From Rhodobacter sp. 24-YEA-8 (lineage in GTDB: Bacteria; Pseudomonadota; Alphaproteobacteria; Rhodobacterales; Rhodobacteraceae): a stretch of DNA of 64,000 nt. Location of the stretch: contig NZ_FNSK01000001.1 of assembly GCF_900105075.1 (NCBI RefSeq), positions 316,001 to 380,000 of the forward strand, given 5' to 3'. Of the stretch, positions 33,300-41,879 are shown piece by piece. The notes under the pieces are model-generated. The model saw only the letters and a program-made list of their open reading frames with translations, ran no database searches and was not told where the DNA came from. The position numbers were made by a program, and so were the translations under genes. Position 1 is the stretch's first letter; the number at the start of each line of letters is the position of its first letter.

Positions 33300-34694
33300 A
33301 TGGATAATTTGTCGCAGCCCGCCCGTCCGTTCACATTCGCCAGGCATCTGCGTGAGACGCTGCGGCTTGGTCTGCCGCTGGCGGGGTCCTCCATCGCGCA
33401 ATTCTCGCTGCATGTGGTCAATACCGCTATGGTCGGCTGGTATGGCGTGGTGCAGCAGGGCGCGCTGGTGATCGCGGCGTCGAGCTTTTTCATTCTCTTC
33501 GTCGTGGGCTCGGGTTTTGCACGCGCGGTGATGCCGCTGGCCGCGAGCGCAAGGGCGCGTGGCGATGATACGGAGCTCCGGCGTGCGGCTCGGATGGGGC
33601 TCTGGTTGTCCATCGGCTTTGGCCTGCTCGTGTACCCGATATTCTGGTTTGCCGGGCCGATCATGCTGGCACTTGGACAAAAGCCCGAAGTGGCGGCCGA
33701 GGCGCAGTACTACCTGCGCATCGCCGGTATTGGCATGGTGCCGACGCTTGGCGTGGCAGTATTGCAGGCCTGGCTCGCGGCGCTCGGGCGGACGCAGATC
33801 GTGCTCTGGGTCACGGTGGCGGCAGTGGTGGTCAATATCATCGTCAACTGGTTCCTGATCTTCGGCAATGACGGCGCGCCCGAGATGGGGGTCGGGGGCG
33901 CAGGCGTGGCAACGCTCGTGGTGCAGGTCTTTTCGCTGCTGGGGCTGGGGCTTTATGCCGGGCTGTTGCCAGCGCTGCGGCAGTTTCAGCTCTTCCGCCG
34001 GTTCTGGCGCATCGACGTGGCGGCGCTGCGCGAGGTCTGGCGGCTGGGCCTGCCGATCGGGCTGACCGGGCTTGCGGAAAGCGGGCTCTTCCAGGCCAGC
34101 GCGCTCATGATGGGTTGGATCGGCACCCGTCAGCTGGCCGCGCATGGTATTGCACTGGAAATCACGGCGCTGGCCTTCATGTGCCATGTCGGCCTGTCGA
34201 ATGCCGCAACGATCCGGGTGGCCGAGGCCTCGGGGCGCGCGGATCCGGCGGGGATACGGCTGGCCTCCGGCGCGGCGCTGCTGATCTCTTTCCTCGTCGC
34301 GGTTGTGGTGATCATCGTCTTTCTGAGCGTTCCGGAATTGCTGGTGCGGCAGTTCCTCGACCTCGAGAAACCGGGGTCTGATTTTGTGCTGCAATTCGGG
34401 ATGACGCTGCTGGCGCTGGCGGCCTTGTTCCAGCTCGCAGATGCGATGCAGGTGATGGCGCTTGGCCTGTTGCGCGGTATTCAGGATACGGCAGTGCCGA
34501 TGTGGCTCGCCACCATGAGTTACTGGGTGATCGGTATTCCGGTCAGCTATGTGCTGGCTTTCCCGCTGGGCTTTGGCGGGGTAGGCCTCTGGTCGGGGCT
34601 GGTGATCGGCCTGGTCGGGGCGGCGGTGAGCCTGATGATCCGCTTCTGGCTGCTAGCGCCAAAGCCGGGCATGGCTGGCAAAGCGGCCCTGTAA
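33300..34694 (+). CDS. MATE family efflux transporter
   Basis: A 464-residue protein with about twelve membrane helices in two similar halves. Motifs include GLPLAGSSIAQFSLHVVNTA at the first helix, VLQAWLAALGRTQIVLWVT, and RVAEASGRADPAG, typical of NorM-like multidrug and toxin extrusion transporters driven by sodium or proton gradients. It follows ppk2 by 57 bp and converges with kpsC; the two coding regions overlap by 42 bp at their 3' ends. Confidence 0.92.
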   Translation: MDNLSQPARPFTFARHLRETLRLGLPLAGSSIAQFSLHVVNTAMVGWYGVVQQGALVIAASSFFILFVVGSGFARAVMPLAASARARGDDTELRRAARMGLWLSIGFGLLVYPIFWFAGPIMLALGQKPEVAAEAQYYLRIAGIGMVPTLGVAVLQAWLAALGRTQIVLWVTVAAVVVNIIVNWFLIFGNDGAPEMGVGGAGVATLVVQVFSLLGLGLYAGLLPALRQFQLFRRFWRIDVAALREVWRLGLPIGLTGLAESGLFQASALMMGWIGTRQLAAHGIALEITALAFMCHVGLSNAATIRVAEASGRADPAGIRLASGAALLISFLVAVVVIIVFLSVPELLVRQFLDLEKPGSDFVLQFGMTLLALAALFQLADAMQVMALGLLRGIQDTAVPMWLATMSYWVIGIPVSYVLAFPLGFGGVGLWSGLVIGLVGAAVSLMIRFWLLAPKPGMAGKAAL

Positions 34695-36722
34695 TTTCGC
34701 GATCAGCCGGTTGATGAGGCCGGGATGCGGGATGGTGCCGCTGGCCAGCCGGTCAAGTGCGACCTCAACCGGGCAGGGGCGACGCGAGACCGGATCCCAG
34801 TAGCGCGGATAGGCGATCAGGCTGGCATGGACCAGCTGCGCCAGATCGGGCCGGGGAAGCAGCGCGCCATCGGGGCGACGCAGGCGGCGTTCCGGGATAT
34901 CGCCCAGGTCGCGGGTCAGCCCCCAGCCGGCATAGAAAGGCGCACCGAAGGTCGTGACCGCCTTGCCCCGGATCAGGGCCTCGAACCCGGTGAGGGAAGT
35001 CATGGTCCAGACCTCATCCACCTCATTCAGCGCGGCCGCCATACTGGCATGGGTCAGGACCAGATCGGCCAGCGGTGCAGTCTGATCGGCGGGGATCATC
35101 CCGGGGCGCAGACCGGCCTCGACATCGGGATGCGGCTTATAGAGGATCAGCGCGTCCGGGTTGGCTGCGCGGGTGACTTTCAGCAGGTCGAGATTGGTCC
35201 GGATGGCACCGGCGCCGCTCAGGATCGAGGCGTCATTTTCGACCTGGCCCGGAACCAGAATGCGGGATCTCTGGTCGGTCTCCCGGTCGGGGAGCGCCGG
35301 AATGGCACCTTCAATGTTGTATTTGGTCAAATTGGCCGCGCGCAGCCTTTCGATCAGCCGCGTCGCGCGGGCATGGCCGCCCGGGGGGAGAGGCGCCTTG
35401 ATCAGCTCTTCCAGCCGCGAGGGATGCGCTGGGTCGTAATAGATCCCGAGGTCATCGGCGACCAGCGACAAAGGCGGCACCAGCTCGGCCCCTAGCCCGC
35501 GTGAGCGCAGGAACCCATCCTCAACCCGCAGCGTGCCCGATGGCAGGATAGCCGGCGCTTTCCCGGCCCAGACCAGCAGGCTTTGCCCCTTCGCCTGCGC
35601 AGCCCCATCGATAAAGCGCAGCGGCTTTTCCCGTCCGAAAAACGCCTGCAACCGCCCGCGTTTCCACATGCGCATCCCCATCGCCATATGGCCATGGCGA
35701 TCCTGACGAAAGGCGCGCAGCTCGGCCTCCAGCTGATCAACCACCTCTTCAAAGCTGCAAAGCCGGTCGCGGCAGGGGTCATACCAGCGGGGCGCGATGA
35801 TCATCACGCCGGCAAAGAGCTGCGCCCGTGTCAGCTTGCGCTTACGGCGGGACGGCGGCGTGCGGTCTTCGGTCAGCCCCCAGCCGGCATAGAAGGGCAG
35901 CCCCCAGACGCGGGGGCGATGCCCGGCAAGGATCGCCTCAAACCCAAGCTGCGACGACACGGTATAGACCGCCACCGCACCTTCAAGCAACGCGTAGGGC
36001 GGGATCGCGGGATCGGAAAAGCTGATCCCCGGCCCCTCCGGGTCGCGCAGATGCTCGGGCCCGAAATGACCGGGGCGCAGCCCTTTCGCAGTTTCAGGAT
36101 GCGCGCGGATCAGGATGGGCAGATGTGGCCAGTCGCGGCGCGCGGTTTCGAGCATTTCCTCGAAAGACCCCCGATCCGCACCCGAAGCCTGCAGCGAGGC
36201 ATCGTTCACCGTCTGATCAACCACCAGCACATAGCCCGGCGGTGGTGACGGCAGGGAAATGTCGTGCAGATTGTATTTGGACAATTCAAGCGCGCGAAGA
36301 CGGTCGATTCCGACCTTTGCGCGGCTCAGAATGTTCGAATTATCTAAGGGATCGGTTGAGAGAATCCGCTCGGTCAGCGAGATATCCGACGGGTCGAAAT
36401 GGATGCCTTCTGCATCGATCAGCAGGCCGAGCCCGGGCTCGCCCATCCGCCCCGGCCGGATCGAGCGCAGAAACGCATCCTCCAGCCGCACCAGCCGCAC
36501 ACCGCGTTTTGCCGCCACTTTCTCGCCGCGCCAGGCGGTGGGGCTGGCCCCCCAGACCACGACGCCGTCGCCCGGTTTCGGCAGGCCGAAGCGCAGTTCA
36601 TGCCCGGCGAGGGCGAGGATCCGCTTCAGCCGGCGGTCGCGCAGGAAGGACAGGTTCTGATGGAAAAGCCGCCGTGGGATCACCACGGCGGCCTCTGGTT
36701 TCGGATCGCGTTCGACGGCCAA
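34653..36722 (-). CDS. kpsC: Capsule Kdo-linker glycosyltransferase KpsC
   Basis: A 689-residue dual glycosyltransferase that builds the poly-beta-Kdo linker joining group 2/3 capsular polysaccharide to its lysophosphatidylglycerol anchor. It has two related halves, seen in repeated blocks: RLEDAFLRSI and RVEDGFLRSRGLG, LSKYNLHD and LTKYNIEG, PFYAGWGLTEDR and PFYAGWGLTRDL, and APRWYDPCRDRLC and YPRYWDPVSRRPC. This matches the GT99/GT107 two-domain KpsC. The start is a TTG at 36722 preceded by GAGG. It follows the Wza-like gene by 7 bp. Confidence 0.92.
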   Translation of the reverse strand: MAVERDPKPEAAVVIPRRLFHQNLSFLRDRRLKRILALAGHELRFGLPKPGDGVVVWGASPTAWRGEKVAAKRGVRLVRLEDAFLRSIRPGRMGEPGLGLLIDAEGIHFDPSDISLTERILSTDPLDNSNILSRAKVGIDRLRALELSKYNLHDISLPSPPPGYVLVVDQTVNDASLQASGADRGSFEEMLETARRDWPHLPILIRAHPETAKGLRPGHFGPEHLRDPEGPGISFSDPAIPPYALLEGAVAVYTVSSQLGFEAILAGHRPRVWGLPFYAGWGLTEDRTPPSRRKRKLTRAQLFAGVMIIAPRWYDPCRDRLCSFEEVVDQLEAELRAFRQDRHGHMAMGMRMWKRGRLQAFFGREKPLRFIDGAAQAKGQSLLVWAGKAPAILPSGTLRVEDGFLRSRGLGAELVPPLSLVADDLGIYYDPAHPSRLEELIKAPLPPGGHARATRLIERLRAANLTKYNIEGAIPALPDRETDQRSRILVPGQVENDASILSGAGAIRTNLDLLKVTRAANPDALILYKPHPDVEAGLRPGMIPADQTAPLADLVLTHASMAAALNEVDEVWTMTSLTGFEALIRGKAVTTFGAPFYAGWGLTRDLGDIPERRLRRPDGALLPRPDLAQLVHASLIAYPRYWDPVSRRPCPVEVALDRLASGTIPHPGLINRLIAKLQGRFASHARLWR

Positions 36723-36729
36723 GGCGGCC

Positions 36730-37866
36730 TCAGTTGCCGGCGGCGGAGTTGATGCTCGCCGCGGCTCCGGCAGATCCCGTCAGCACAGAAAGCGATTTCT
36801 GCCACTGAACATAGGGCGCCTCGGTCACATAGACGGTGTCGCCATCGCGGACGAGGAAGTCACGCGCCTCGAACATGCCGGTCGGCGCGGTCAGGTCGAG
36901 CACATAGACCACCCGCTGATCGCCCCTGAGATCGCTGCGGCCGAGCACGGCATTGGCGATGGCTTCGGGCTCGTTGCGGAAGACGAAGACGCCGGTCGGA
37001 TCGGCGGCCATGGTCTGCAGCCCGCCCACTGTGGCCAGGGCCTCGATGGCCGAGAGACTTTCGCTCTCGAATGGGACCACGGTTTGCGTGCCGGTGGCGC
37101 CAAGGGCGGTAAACTTGCGTTCATCTTCTTCGATCACGATCCGGTCGCCGGGACGCAGCGCGATATCCATTTTCGGATTGGCCCAGAGATCTTTCAGCCA
37201 GATCTTGCCGGTCTGACCGCCACGGGTCACGCGCACAAGCGCAGTTGAGGGGTCGATCACGACGCCGCCGGCACGGGCCAGCATGGAGGCCAGCGTGCGG
37301 GTTGGCTGTTCGATCGGGAAGACACCCGGGGTAGAGACCGAGCCGTTGATCGTCACGGTCGAGCCGTCACCGGCCACGCGCGCCACCTGGACCTGCGGAT
37401 CCGGCGTTTGCGCATCAAGCTTGCGGGTGATGGCCGAGCGCACGGCCTCGACCGAAGTTCCGGCGGCTTTGATCCGGCCGGCATAGGGGATGAAGACAAA
37501 GCCCTGTCCGTCGACCTGGACTTCGGTCAGCTGCGAGACGCGCTGGCCGGTATTGCCCAGAAGCGGGTCGTCGCGGACGTTTTCAAACACGGTGATCGAC
37601 AGGAGGTCGCCATTCGAGATCGTGTCAGATCCCATCTTGCCGGCCTTCTGGAAGCTGTCTGAAAACCCGAAAGAGGGCAGCACGGCGGTGGCGCGCGTGA
37701 CCCTTGGATTGACGCTGACGATAAAGGCATCGCCCTCTTTCAGGACCGAGCCTGCAAAGATCTCTTTCTTGTTCGGTCCCGACCGCGGCAGGCCGCAACT
37801 CGCGGTCGCGGCGACAATGGCGATCAAGGCCAGGGCTTTCGCCCCCCTCGTGGTATGTCCGATCAC
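36730..37866 (-). CDS. Polysaccharide export outer-membrane lipoprotein (Wza/KpsD-like)
   Basis: A 378-residue lipoprotein with signal ALIAIVAATASC (lipobox TASC). It has the poly_export domain (GDLLSITVFENVRDDPL, VDGQGFVFIPYAGRIKAAG) and SLBB repeats (INGSVSTPGVFPIEQPTRTL, IWLKDLWANPKMDIALRPGD). Members form the outer-membrane channel for capsule or exopolysaccharide. The start is a GTG at 37866 with AAGGAG 8 bp upstream. It lies between kpsC and kpsS in the same direction. Confidence 0.93.
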   Translation of the reverse strand: MIGHTTRGAKALALIAIVAATASCGLPRSGPNKKEIFAGSVLKEGDAFIVSVNPRVTRATAVLPSFGFSDSFQKAGKMGSDTISNGDLLSITVFENVRDDPLLGNTGQRVSQLTEVQVDGQGFVFIPYAGRIKAAGTSVEAVRSAITRKLDAQTPDPQVQVARVAGDGSTVTINGSVSTPGVFPIEQPTRTLASMLARAGGVVIDPSTALVRVTRGGQTGKIWLKDLWANPKMDIALRPGDRIVIEEDERKFTALGATGTQTVVPFESESLSAIEALATVGGLQTMAADPTGVFVFRNEPEAIANAVLGRSDLRGDQRVVYVLDLTAPTGMFEARDFLVRDGDTVYVTEAPYVQWQKSLSVLTGSAGAAASINSAAGN

Positions 37867-37956
37867 TGCTCGGGCTCCTTTAGCGGATTTGCCTCAAGTT
37901 TTGACCGCAACAATACGGAATATCACGGAAATTGAAAGTCTTTGGTTTTCGGAAAT

Positions 37957-39243
37957 TCAGGTCACCAGCCGCAACTGTTGCCTTGGTGCCGCGTTTCCGC
38001 TGGTCAAAGCGTCGTAAGGATCCTGCCCGGAAAGCAGCATATCCACAACTTGTCGTAGTAATTCACGCCGCCCACGCGAGGAGTAGAAGCCACCGGCGAC
38101 CTGACTGGTCTCAAGCAAATAATGCCGGTAATCGCGATAGGCGCGGGTATCGGGGCGTTTTCCTTCGGCGAAAAACTGCGCGGCAGGCTGTGACGAGACA
38201 AATTCCGGCTTGGAATAGACCGCGCGACCAAAGGTGCGCAGCGGCAATCCGCGCCAGAGCGCCTGTTGCCCGGCGGTCGAATTCACCGTCACCGCAGACC
38301 GCGCATGGTTCAGCAAAGCGGCGAGTTTGCCGCCGCGCACGAAATGCACGCGTCTGGCCACACCAAATTGTTGCGCCAGCCGCCGGATGGTCGATTTTAC
38401 CGCGATACGCCCGTCTTCCAGCGGATGCGCCTTGAAGACGAGGTGGTGGTGTTTCGGCGCGCCTTCGGCAAAGCCCTGGATCACCACATCGAGAAACTCG
38501 CCCATGGTGGTGAAGGGCGAATGGTCGCGGAAGCTGGCATCATGTTCCAGCTGCAGGATCGCCAGATGATAGGGGAAACCGCCATAGCGGATGCGCCAGG
38601 TGGCAAGGCGGCGTTCCAGCGCGTGGAAGGGCAGGAGGCAGAGCCGTTTTACATAAAGCAGGAATTCCTGGCGCACGGTAAGGGCGCGATGCGGGCGGAA
38701 ATTGCGATAATCCCAGAACCCGGCCCAGACGAACCAGTGATAGAGCGCGCCCCAGAACATATGCTGGCGCATATCGCCCCACCGTGCCGGAGCATCGGGC
38801 AGATCGGTATCGGTGCGTGCGAGGGCGGCACGCATCTCATCGACGCTCGTATCCATCAGCCGGGAATTGCCGTTCGAGCCATTGCGCTCATAGGTCACCC
38901 AATAGGGGCGCAGATAGCCTTCCTCGAAGACATGTATGGTCACCCCCATCGCGCGCGCGACCGCGATCGCTTTGGCGTGATTGGGACGGGTGTCGCCATA
39001 AAGCACCAGATCGGTGATGCCCTTTTCCTCGATGATGGCGGCTACCCCTGCCGGCCAGTCTTCCGGGCGGCCGCGCCAGGGAATATAGCTCGCGCCATCA
39101 TGCCAGAGCGCGCGGTCGCCCCGGTTGAAACCGACGCGCCAGACCTTTGCCCCGGAATGGCTGAGCATCTTCCCCAGACGTGAGAAGAAGGGGCCATGGG
39201 GCCCCTGCAGCAACAGAAAATGTTTGGTCTCTTCCGGTTTCAT
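37957..39243 (-). CDS. kpsS: Capsule Kdo transferase KpsS
   Basis: About 428 residues. It resembles the capsule polysaccharide KpsS family, which adds the first Kdo to the lipid anchor. Markers include LLQGPHGPFFSRLGKMLS at the N-terminus, DLVLYGDTRPNHAKAIAVA, VFEEGYLRPYWVTYERNG and HHHLVFKAHPLEDGR. I use the ATG at 39243 (MKPEETKHF). With kpsC and the Wza-like gene it forms a leftward capsule block; no kpsM/kpsT/kpsE genes are present here. Confidence 0.9.
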   Translation of the reverse strand: MKPEETKHFLLLQGPHGPFFSRLGKMLSHSGAKVWRVGFNRGDRALWHDGASYIPWRGRPEDWPAGVAAIIEEKGITDLVLYGDTRPNHAKAIAVARAMGVTIHVFEEGYLRPYWVTYERNGSNGNSRLMDTSVDEMRAALARTDTDLPDAPARWGDMRQHMFWGALYHWFVWAGFWDYRNFRPHRALTVRQEFLLYVKRLCLLPFHALERRLATWRIRYGGFPYHLAILQLEHDASFRDHSPFTTMGEFLDVVIQGFAEGAPKHHHLVFKAHPLEDGRIAVKSTIRRLAQQFGVARRVHFVRGGKLAALLNHARSAVTVNSTAGQQALWRGLPLRTFGRAVYSKPEFVSSQPAAQFFAEGKRPDTRAYRDYRHYLLETSQVAGGFYSSRGRRELLRQVVDMLLSGQDPYDALTSGNAAPRQQLRLVT

Positions 39244-39482
39244 ACCCACCAGTCATCTGTGAACTGCGCCGCCGCTCCGGCCCGGATATCCGGTGTTGCC
39301 GCACTTGCCTATGGGGCAATTCTACCGGTGCTTGCGGCAGGATTAGGGCGCGGCCTGGGCCATGCCGCGGTCACGGTCGCAGCAATGGGCCGAAATCGCT
39401 GGTCGCAGTCGCGGGGCTTGCCAGCGGGAAGCCGGCGGGGATAGACCTGCAGTCAGGGTTTAAGCGGCAAAGAGGGATGGCG

Positions 39483-40079
39483 ATGTTCACCGGAATCGTG
39501 ACCGATATTGGCGAGATTATCGAGCTGGAGCAACGCGGTGATCTGCGTGCGAGAATCGCGACCGCCTATCCGGCTGCGGGAATCGACCTTGGCGCATCAA
39601 TCGCCTGCGAGGGCGTCTGCCTGACGGTGATCGAAAAGGGAACAGAACCGCGCAACTGGTTCGATGTCGAAATCAGCGCCGAGTCGGTGTCGAAGACCAA
39701 TCTCTCCGGCTGGCATCTGGGGAAACGGCTCAACCTGGAACGGGCGCTGAAAGTGGGCGATGAGCTTGGCGGGCATATCGTCTCCGGCCATGTCGACGGC
39801 GTGGCCGAGGTGGTTCGGATGACCCCGGAAGGCGACAGCCTGCGGGTGACCTTCCGCGCGCCGGAGGTGCTGGCGAAGTTCATCGCGCAGAAAGGCTCGG
39901 TTGCGCTGAACGGCACGTCGCTGACGGTGAACGAAGTCGAGGGGCGCGATTTCGGGGTCAATTTCATCCCCCATACGCGCAAGGTCACGACCTGGGGCCA
40001 GCTGGCCGAGGGCGATCTGGTCAATCTCGAGGTCGATACGATGGCGCGTTATGTTGCCCGGCTGGCAGAGTGGCGTTGA
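39483..40079 (+). CDS. ribE: Riboflavin synthase alpha subunit
   Basis: A 198-residue enzyme converting two 6,7-dimethyl-8-ribityllumazine molecules to riboflavin. It has two similar barrels, MFTGIVTDIGEIIELE, and later GHIVSGHVDGVAEVVRM and LNGTSLTVNEVEG, the paired substrate-binding motifs of the family. AGAGGG lies 6 bp before the ATG. No FMN riboswitch is evident in the upstream gap of about 240 bp. ribD, ribBA and ribH are not in this window. Confidence 0.95.
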   Translation: MFTGIVTDIGEIIELEQRGDLRARIATAYPAAGIDLGASIACEGVCLTVIEKGTEPRNWFDVEISAESVSKTNLSGWHLGKRLNLERALKVGDELGGHIVSGHVDGVAEVVRMTPEGDSLRVTFRAPEVLAKFIAQKGSVALNGTSLTVNEVEGRDFGVNFIPHTRKVTTWGQLAEGDLVNLEVDTMARYVARLAEWR

Positions 40080-40113
40080 AACGGGGCAGGGTGGCATAGC
40101 TTTCCGCCAGGCC

Positions 40114-40158
40114 CCGGTTTCTTTCCAGAAACCGGCCCGAAATCTGTACAGATTTCGG
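40114..40158. repeat. Tandem hairpin pair after ribE
   Basis: Hairpin CCGGTTTCT-TTCC-AGAAACCGG (40114-40135) followed by a perfect 22-bp palindrome with arms CCGAAATCTGT and ACAGATTTCGG (40137-40158). Read on the opposite strand from the array at 11030-11092, it has the same order: a CCGGTTTCT stem next to a second stem of different sequence that is still self-complementary. It lies 34 bp after the ribE stop. Confidence 0.85.
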
Positions 40159-40185
40159 CGCCCGCGTGATTGAACCATGCGATTG

Positions 40186-40217
40186 AAAACGGCGGCCCCG
40201 GATGAGGCCGCCGTTTT
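40186..40217. terminator. Bidirectional intrinsic terminator, ribE / carD
   Basis: Stem AAAACGGCGGCC (40186-40197) and GGCCGCCGTTTT (40206-40217) with an 8-nt loop. The A-tract and T-tract ends make it a strong terminator in both directions between the convergent ribE and carD genes. Confidence 0.94.
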
Positions 40218-40246
40218 GCATGTCTGCGTGATCTCAGTCCGAGAGG

Positions 40247-40756
40247 TCAGGCCGCGCGCGACACCAGGACTTCTTCGACTTTCTTCTGCGCGCCGGCCTC
40301 GTCAACGCCCGAAACGGCGGCGACTTCGCGGGTCAGACGCTCCAGCGCGGCTTCATAGAGCTGACGCTCGGAATAGCTTTGCTCGCGCTGATCATCGGTG
40401 CGGTGCAGATCGCGCACCACTTCGGCAATCGCCATCAGATCGCCCGAGTTGATCTTTTGTTCATATTCCTGCGCGCGGCGCGACCACATGGCGCGCTTCA
40501 CCCGGGCCTTGCCCTTCAGCGTTTCCAGTGCCCTGGTCACCACATCAGGGGCCGAGAGGGCGCGCATACCCACATCGGTCGCCTTATTGGTCGGAACCCG
40601 CAGGGTCATCTTGTCCTTTTCAAAGGTGATGACGAAGAGTTCCAGTTTGAAACCGGCAATCTCCTGCTCTTCGATAGAGATGATCTTGCCAACACCATGA
40701 GCAGGGTAGACAACGAACTCGTTGGGGCGGAAATCAGGCTTCTTCGACTTGGTCAT
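40247..40756 (-). CDS. carD: CarD family transcriptional regulator
   Basis: A 169-residue protein that binds RNA polymerase beta through an N-terminal Tudor-like domain (DFRPNEFVVYPAHGVGKI, FEKDKMTLRVPTNK) and DNA through a C-terminal helical domain with WSRRAQEYEQKINSGDL, which stabilises open complexes. GAGGAAG precedes the ATG. It is separated from fdxA by a long gap, so it has its own promoter. Confidence 0.95.
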   Translation of the reverse strand: MTKSKKPDFRPNEFVVYPAHGVGKIISIEEQEIAGFKLELFVITFEKDKMTLRVPTNKATDVGMRALSAPDVVTRALETLKGKARVKRAMWSRRAQEYEQKINSGDLMAIAEVVRDLHRTDDQREQSYSERQLYEAALERLTREVAAVSGVDEAGAQKKVEEVLVSRAA

Positions 40757-41090
40757 TCAGACACTTCCTCGGTCAGATACAGGTTTTCCGCGCGCACAGC
40801 CGTTCATAGGGACGAACAAGACCCTTCCCAGGCAGCGCCCGGTGTCGGGGGCCTGTGGTGAAGGGCACTATTGTCACAAGAATAGCTGTCTCAGGCGAGC
40901 AGTCCTGAGGCAGAATCAGGCATCCATGCTGGTTTATGAAAAAACCATAACACAGAATCACCACGATTCCAACCGTCGTGAGCGGACACGCCTGTGCCAC
41001 ATGTCGCGAGAAGGGCAGGACTTACCCGAATTTCACGCTATTGGGATATGATGTGAGGGTGTGGGATGAGGCGCGGGTTAACCCGGCCTC
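40757..41090. other. Intergenic region, carD to fdxA
   Basis: A 334-bp gap between two leftward genes. It should hold the carD promoter. A relatively A/T-rich stretch is near 40937-40975 (GAAAAAACCATAACACAGAA). Several short frames on the plus strand have no ribosome site. I see no repeat or RNA structure. Confidence 0.5.
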
Positions 41091-41429
41091 TCAGCTGCCT
41101 TCGCCCGGTGCCGGATCGAAGTATTTCTCCAGCTTGCCGGCCTCGCCATCGCGCTCGGCATAGCCGGGCAACGGATCGCGCTTCTCGGTGATCACCGGCC
41201 AGATTTCGGCATATTTGCGGTTGAAGGCAACCCATTCCTCCATATCCGGTTCCGTATCGGGGCGGATCGCATCTGCCGGGCATTCCGGTTCGCAAACGCC
41301 GCAATCGATACATTCATCCGGATGGATGACCAGAGTGTTCACGCCCTCGTAGAAACAGTCCACCGGGCAGACTTCGACGCAATCGGTAAATTTGCAGGCG
41401 ATGCAATTGTCGGTGACGACATAGGTCAT
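41091..41429 (-). CDS. fdxA: Seven-iron ferredoxin FdxA
   Basis: A 112-residue ferredoxin of the 3Fe-4S/4Fe-4S type: [20 protein letters not shown] with CPVDCFYEG, then [18 protein letters not shown]. The cysteine spacing gives one 3Fe-4S and one 4Fe-4S cluster, as in Azotobacter ferredoxin I and FdxA. The C-terminal extension ends [17 protein letters not shown]. It is a soluble electron carrier of unclear partner. It follows the S4 gene by 52 bp. Confidence 0.95.
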   Translation of the reverse strand: MTYVVTDNCIACKFTDCVEVCPVDCFYEGVNTLVIHPDECIDCGVCEPECPADAIRPDTEPDMEEWVAFNRKYAEIWPVITEKRDPLPGYAERDGEAGKLEKYFDPAPGEGS

Positions 41430-41480
41430 GGGACGGTTCCGGAACACTCTCTGAGGCGTCAGTTAAGCCAGTGGGCCGGA

Positions 41481-41876
41481 TCATTCAAGGCGTTGAGGTG
41501 TCACGACAGGGGCATCGAGATCAAGAAAGAGCGCCTGTGCCTCTGAGGCCGGTCCGCGGCGAACACCCGTTCCCAATACACGGATCAGGCGGATATTTCT
41601 TCCCTGAGGGAAAGTCAGTACATCCCCGGGCCCGACCTCGCGCGACGGGCGCGAGACCGGGGTTCCGTTCACCCTTATATGGCCTTCTTCAACCACCAGC
41701 GCTGCCAGGGTCCTGGTTTTGAAGAATCGGGCCTGCCAGAGCCATTTGTCGAGCCGCAGTTTCGGCTTGCTTCCCGCTCTGATCCCGGAGGCCGGAACGG
41801 TCGAAGCCGGAGCGTTTCCGCCCCGGCCTTCTTTCGCTTTGCCGGCACCCGATCTGCCGCCGCCGGTTTTTGCCAA
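41481..41876 (-). CDS. S4-domain RNA-binding protein (Hsp15-like)
   Basis: A 131-residue protein. After a Gly/Ala/Lys-rich N-terminus of about 38 residues comes an S4 domain: LRLDKWLWQARFFKTRTLAA, VVEEGHIRVNGTPVSRPSRE, VGPGDVLTF. Hsp15 recycles 50S subunits that carry nascent chains. The start is a TTG at 41876, three bases past the helicase TGA, so it is probably coupled to the helicase. Confidence 0.9.
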   Translation of the reverse strand: MAKTGGGRSGAGKAKEGRGGNAPASTVPASGIRAGSKPKLRLDKWLWQARFFKTRTLAALVVEEGHIRVNGTPVSRPSREVGPGDVLTFPQGRNIRLIRVLGTGVRRGPASEAQALFLDLDAPVVTPQRLE

Positions 41877-41879
41877 GGC

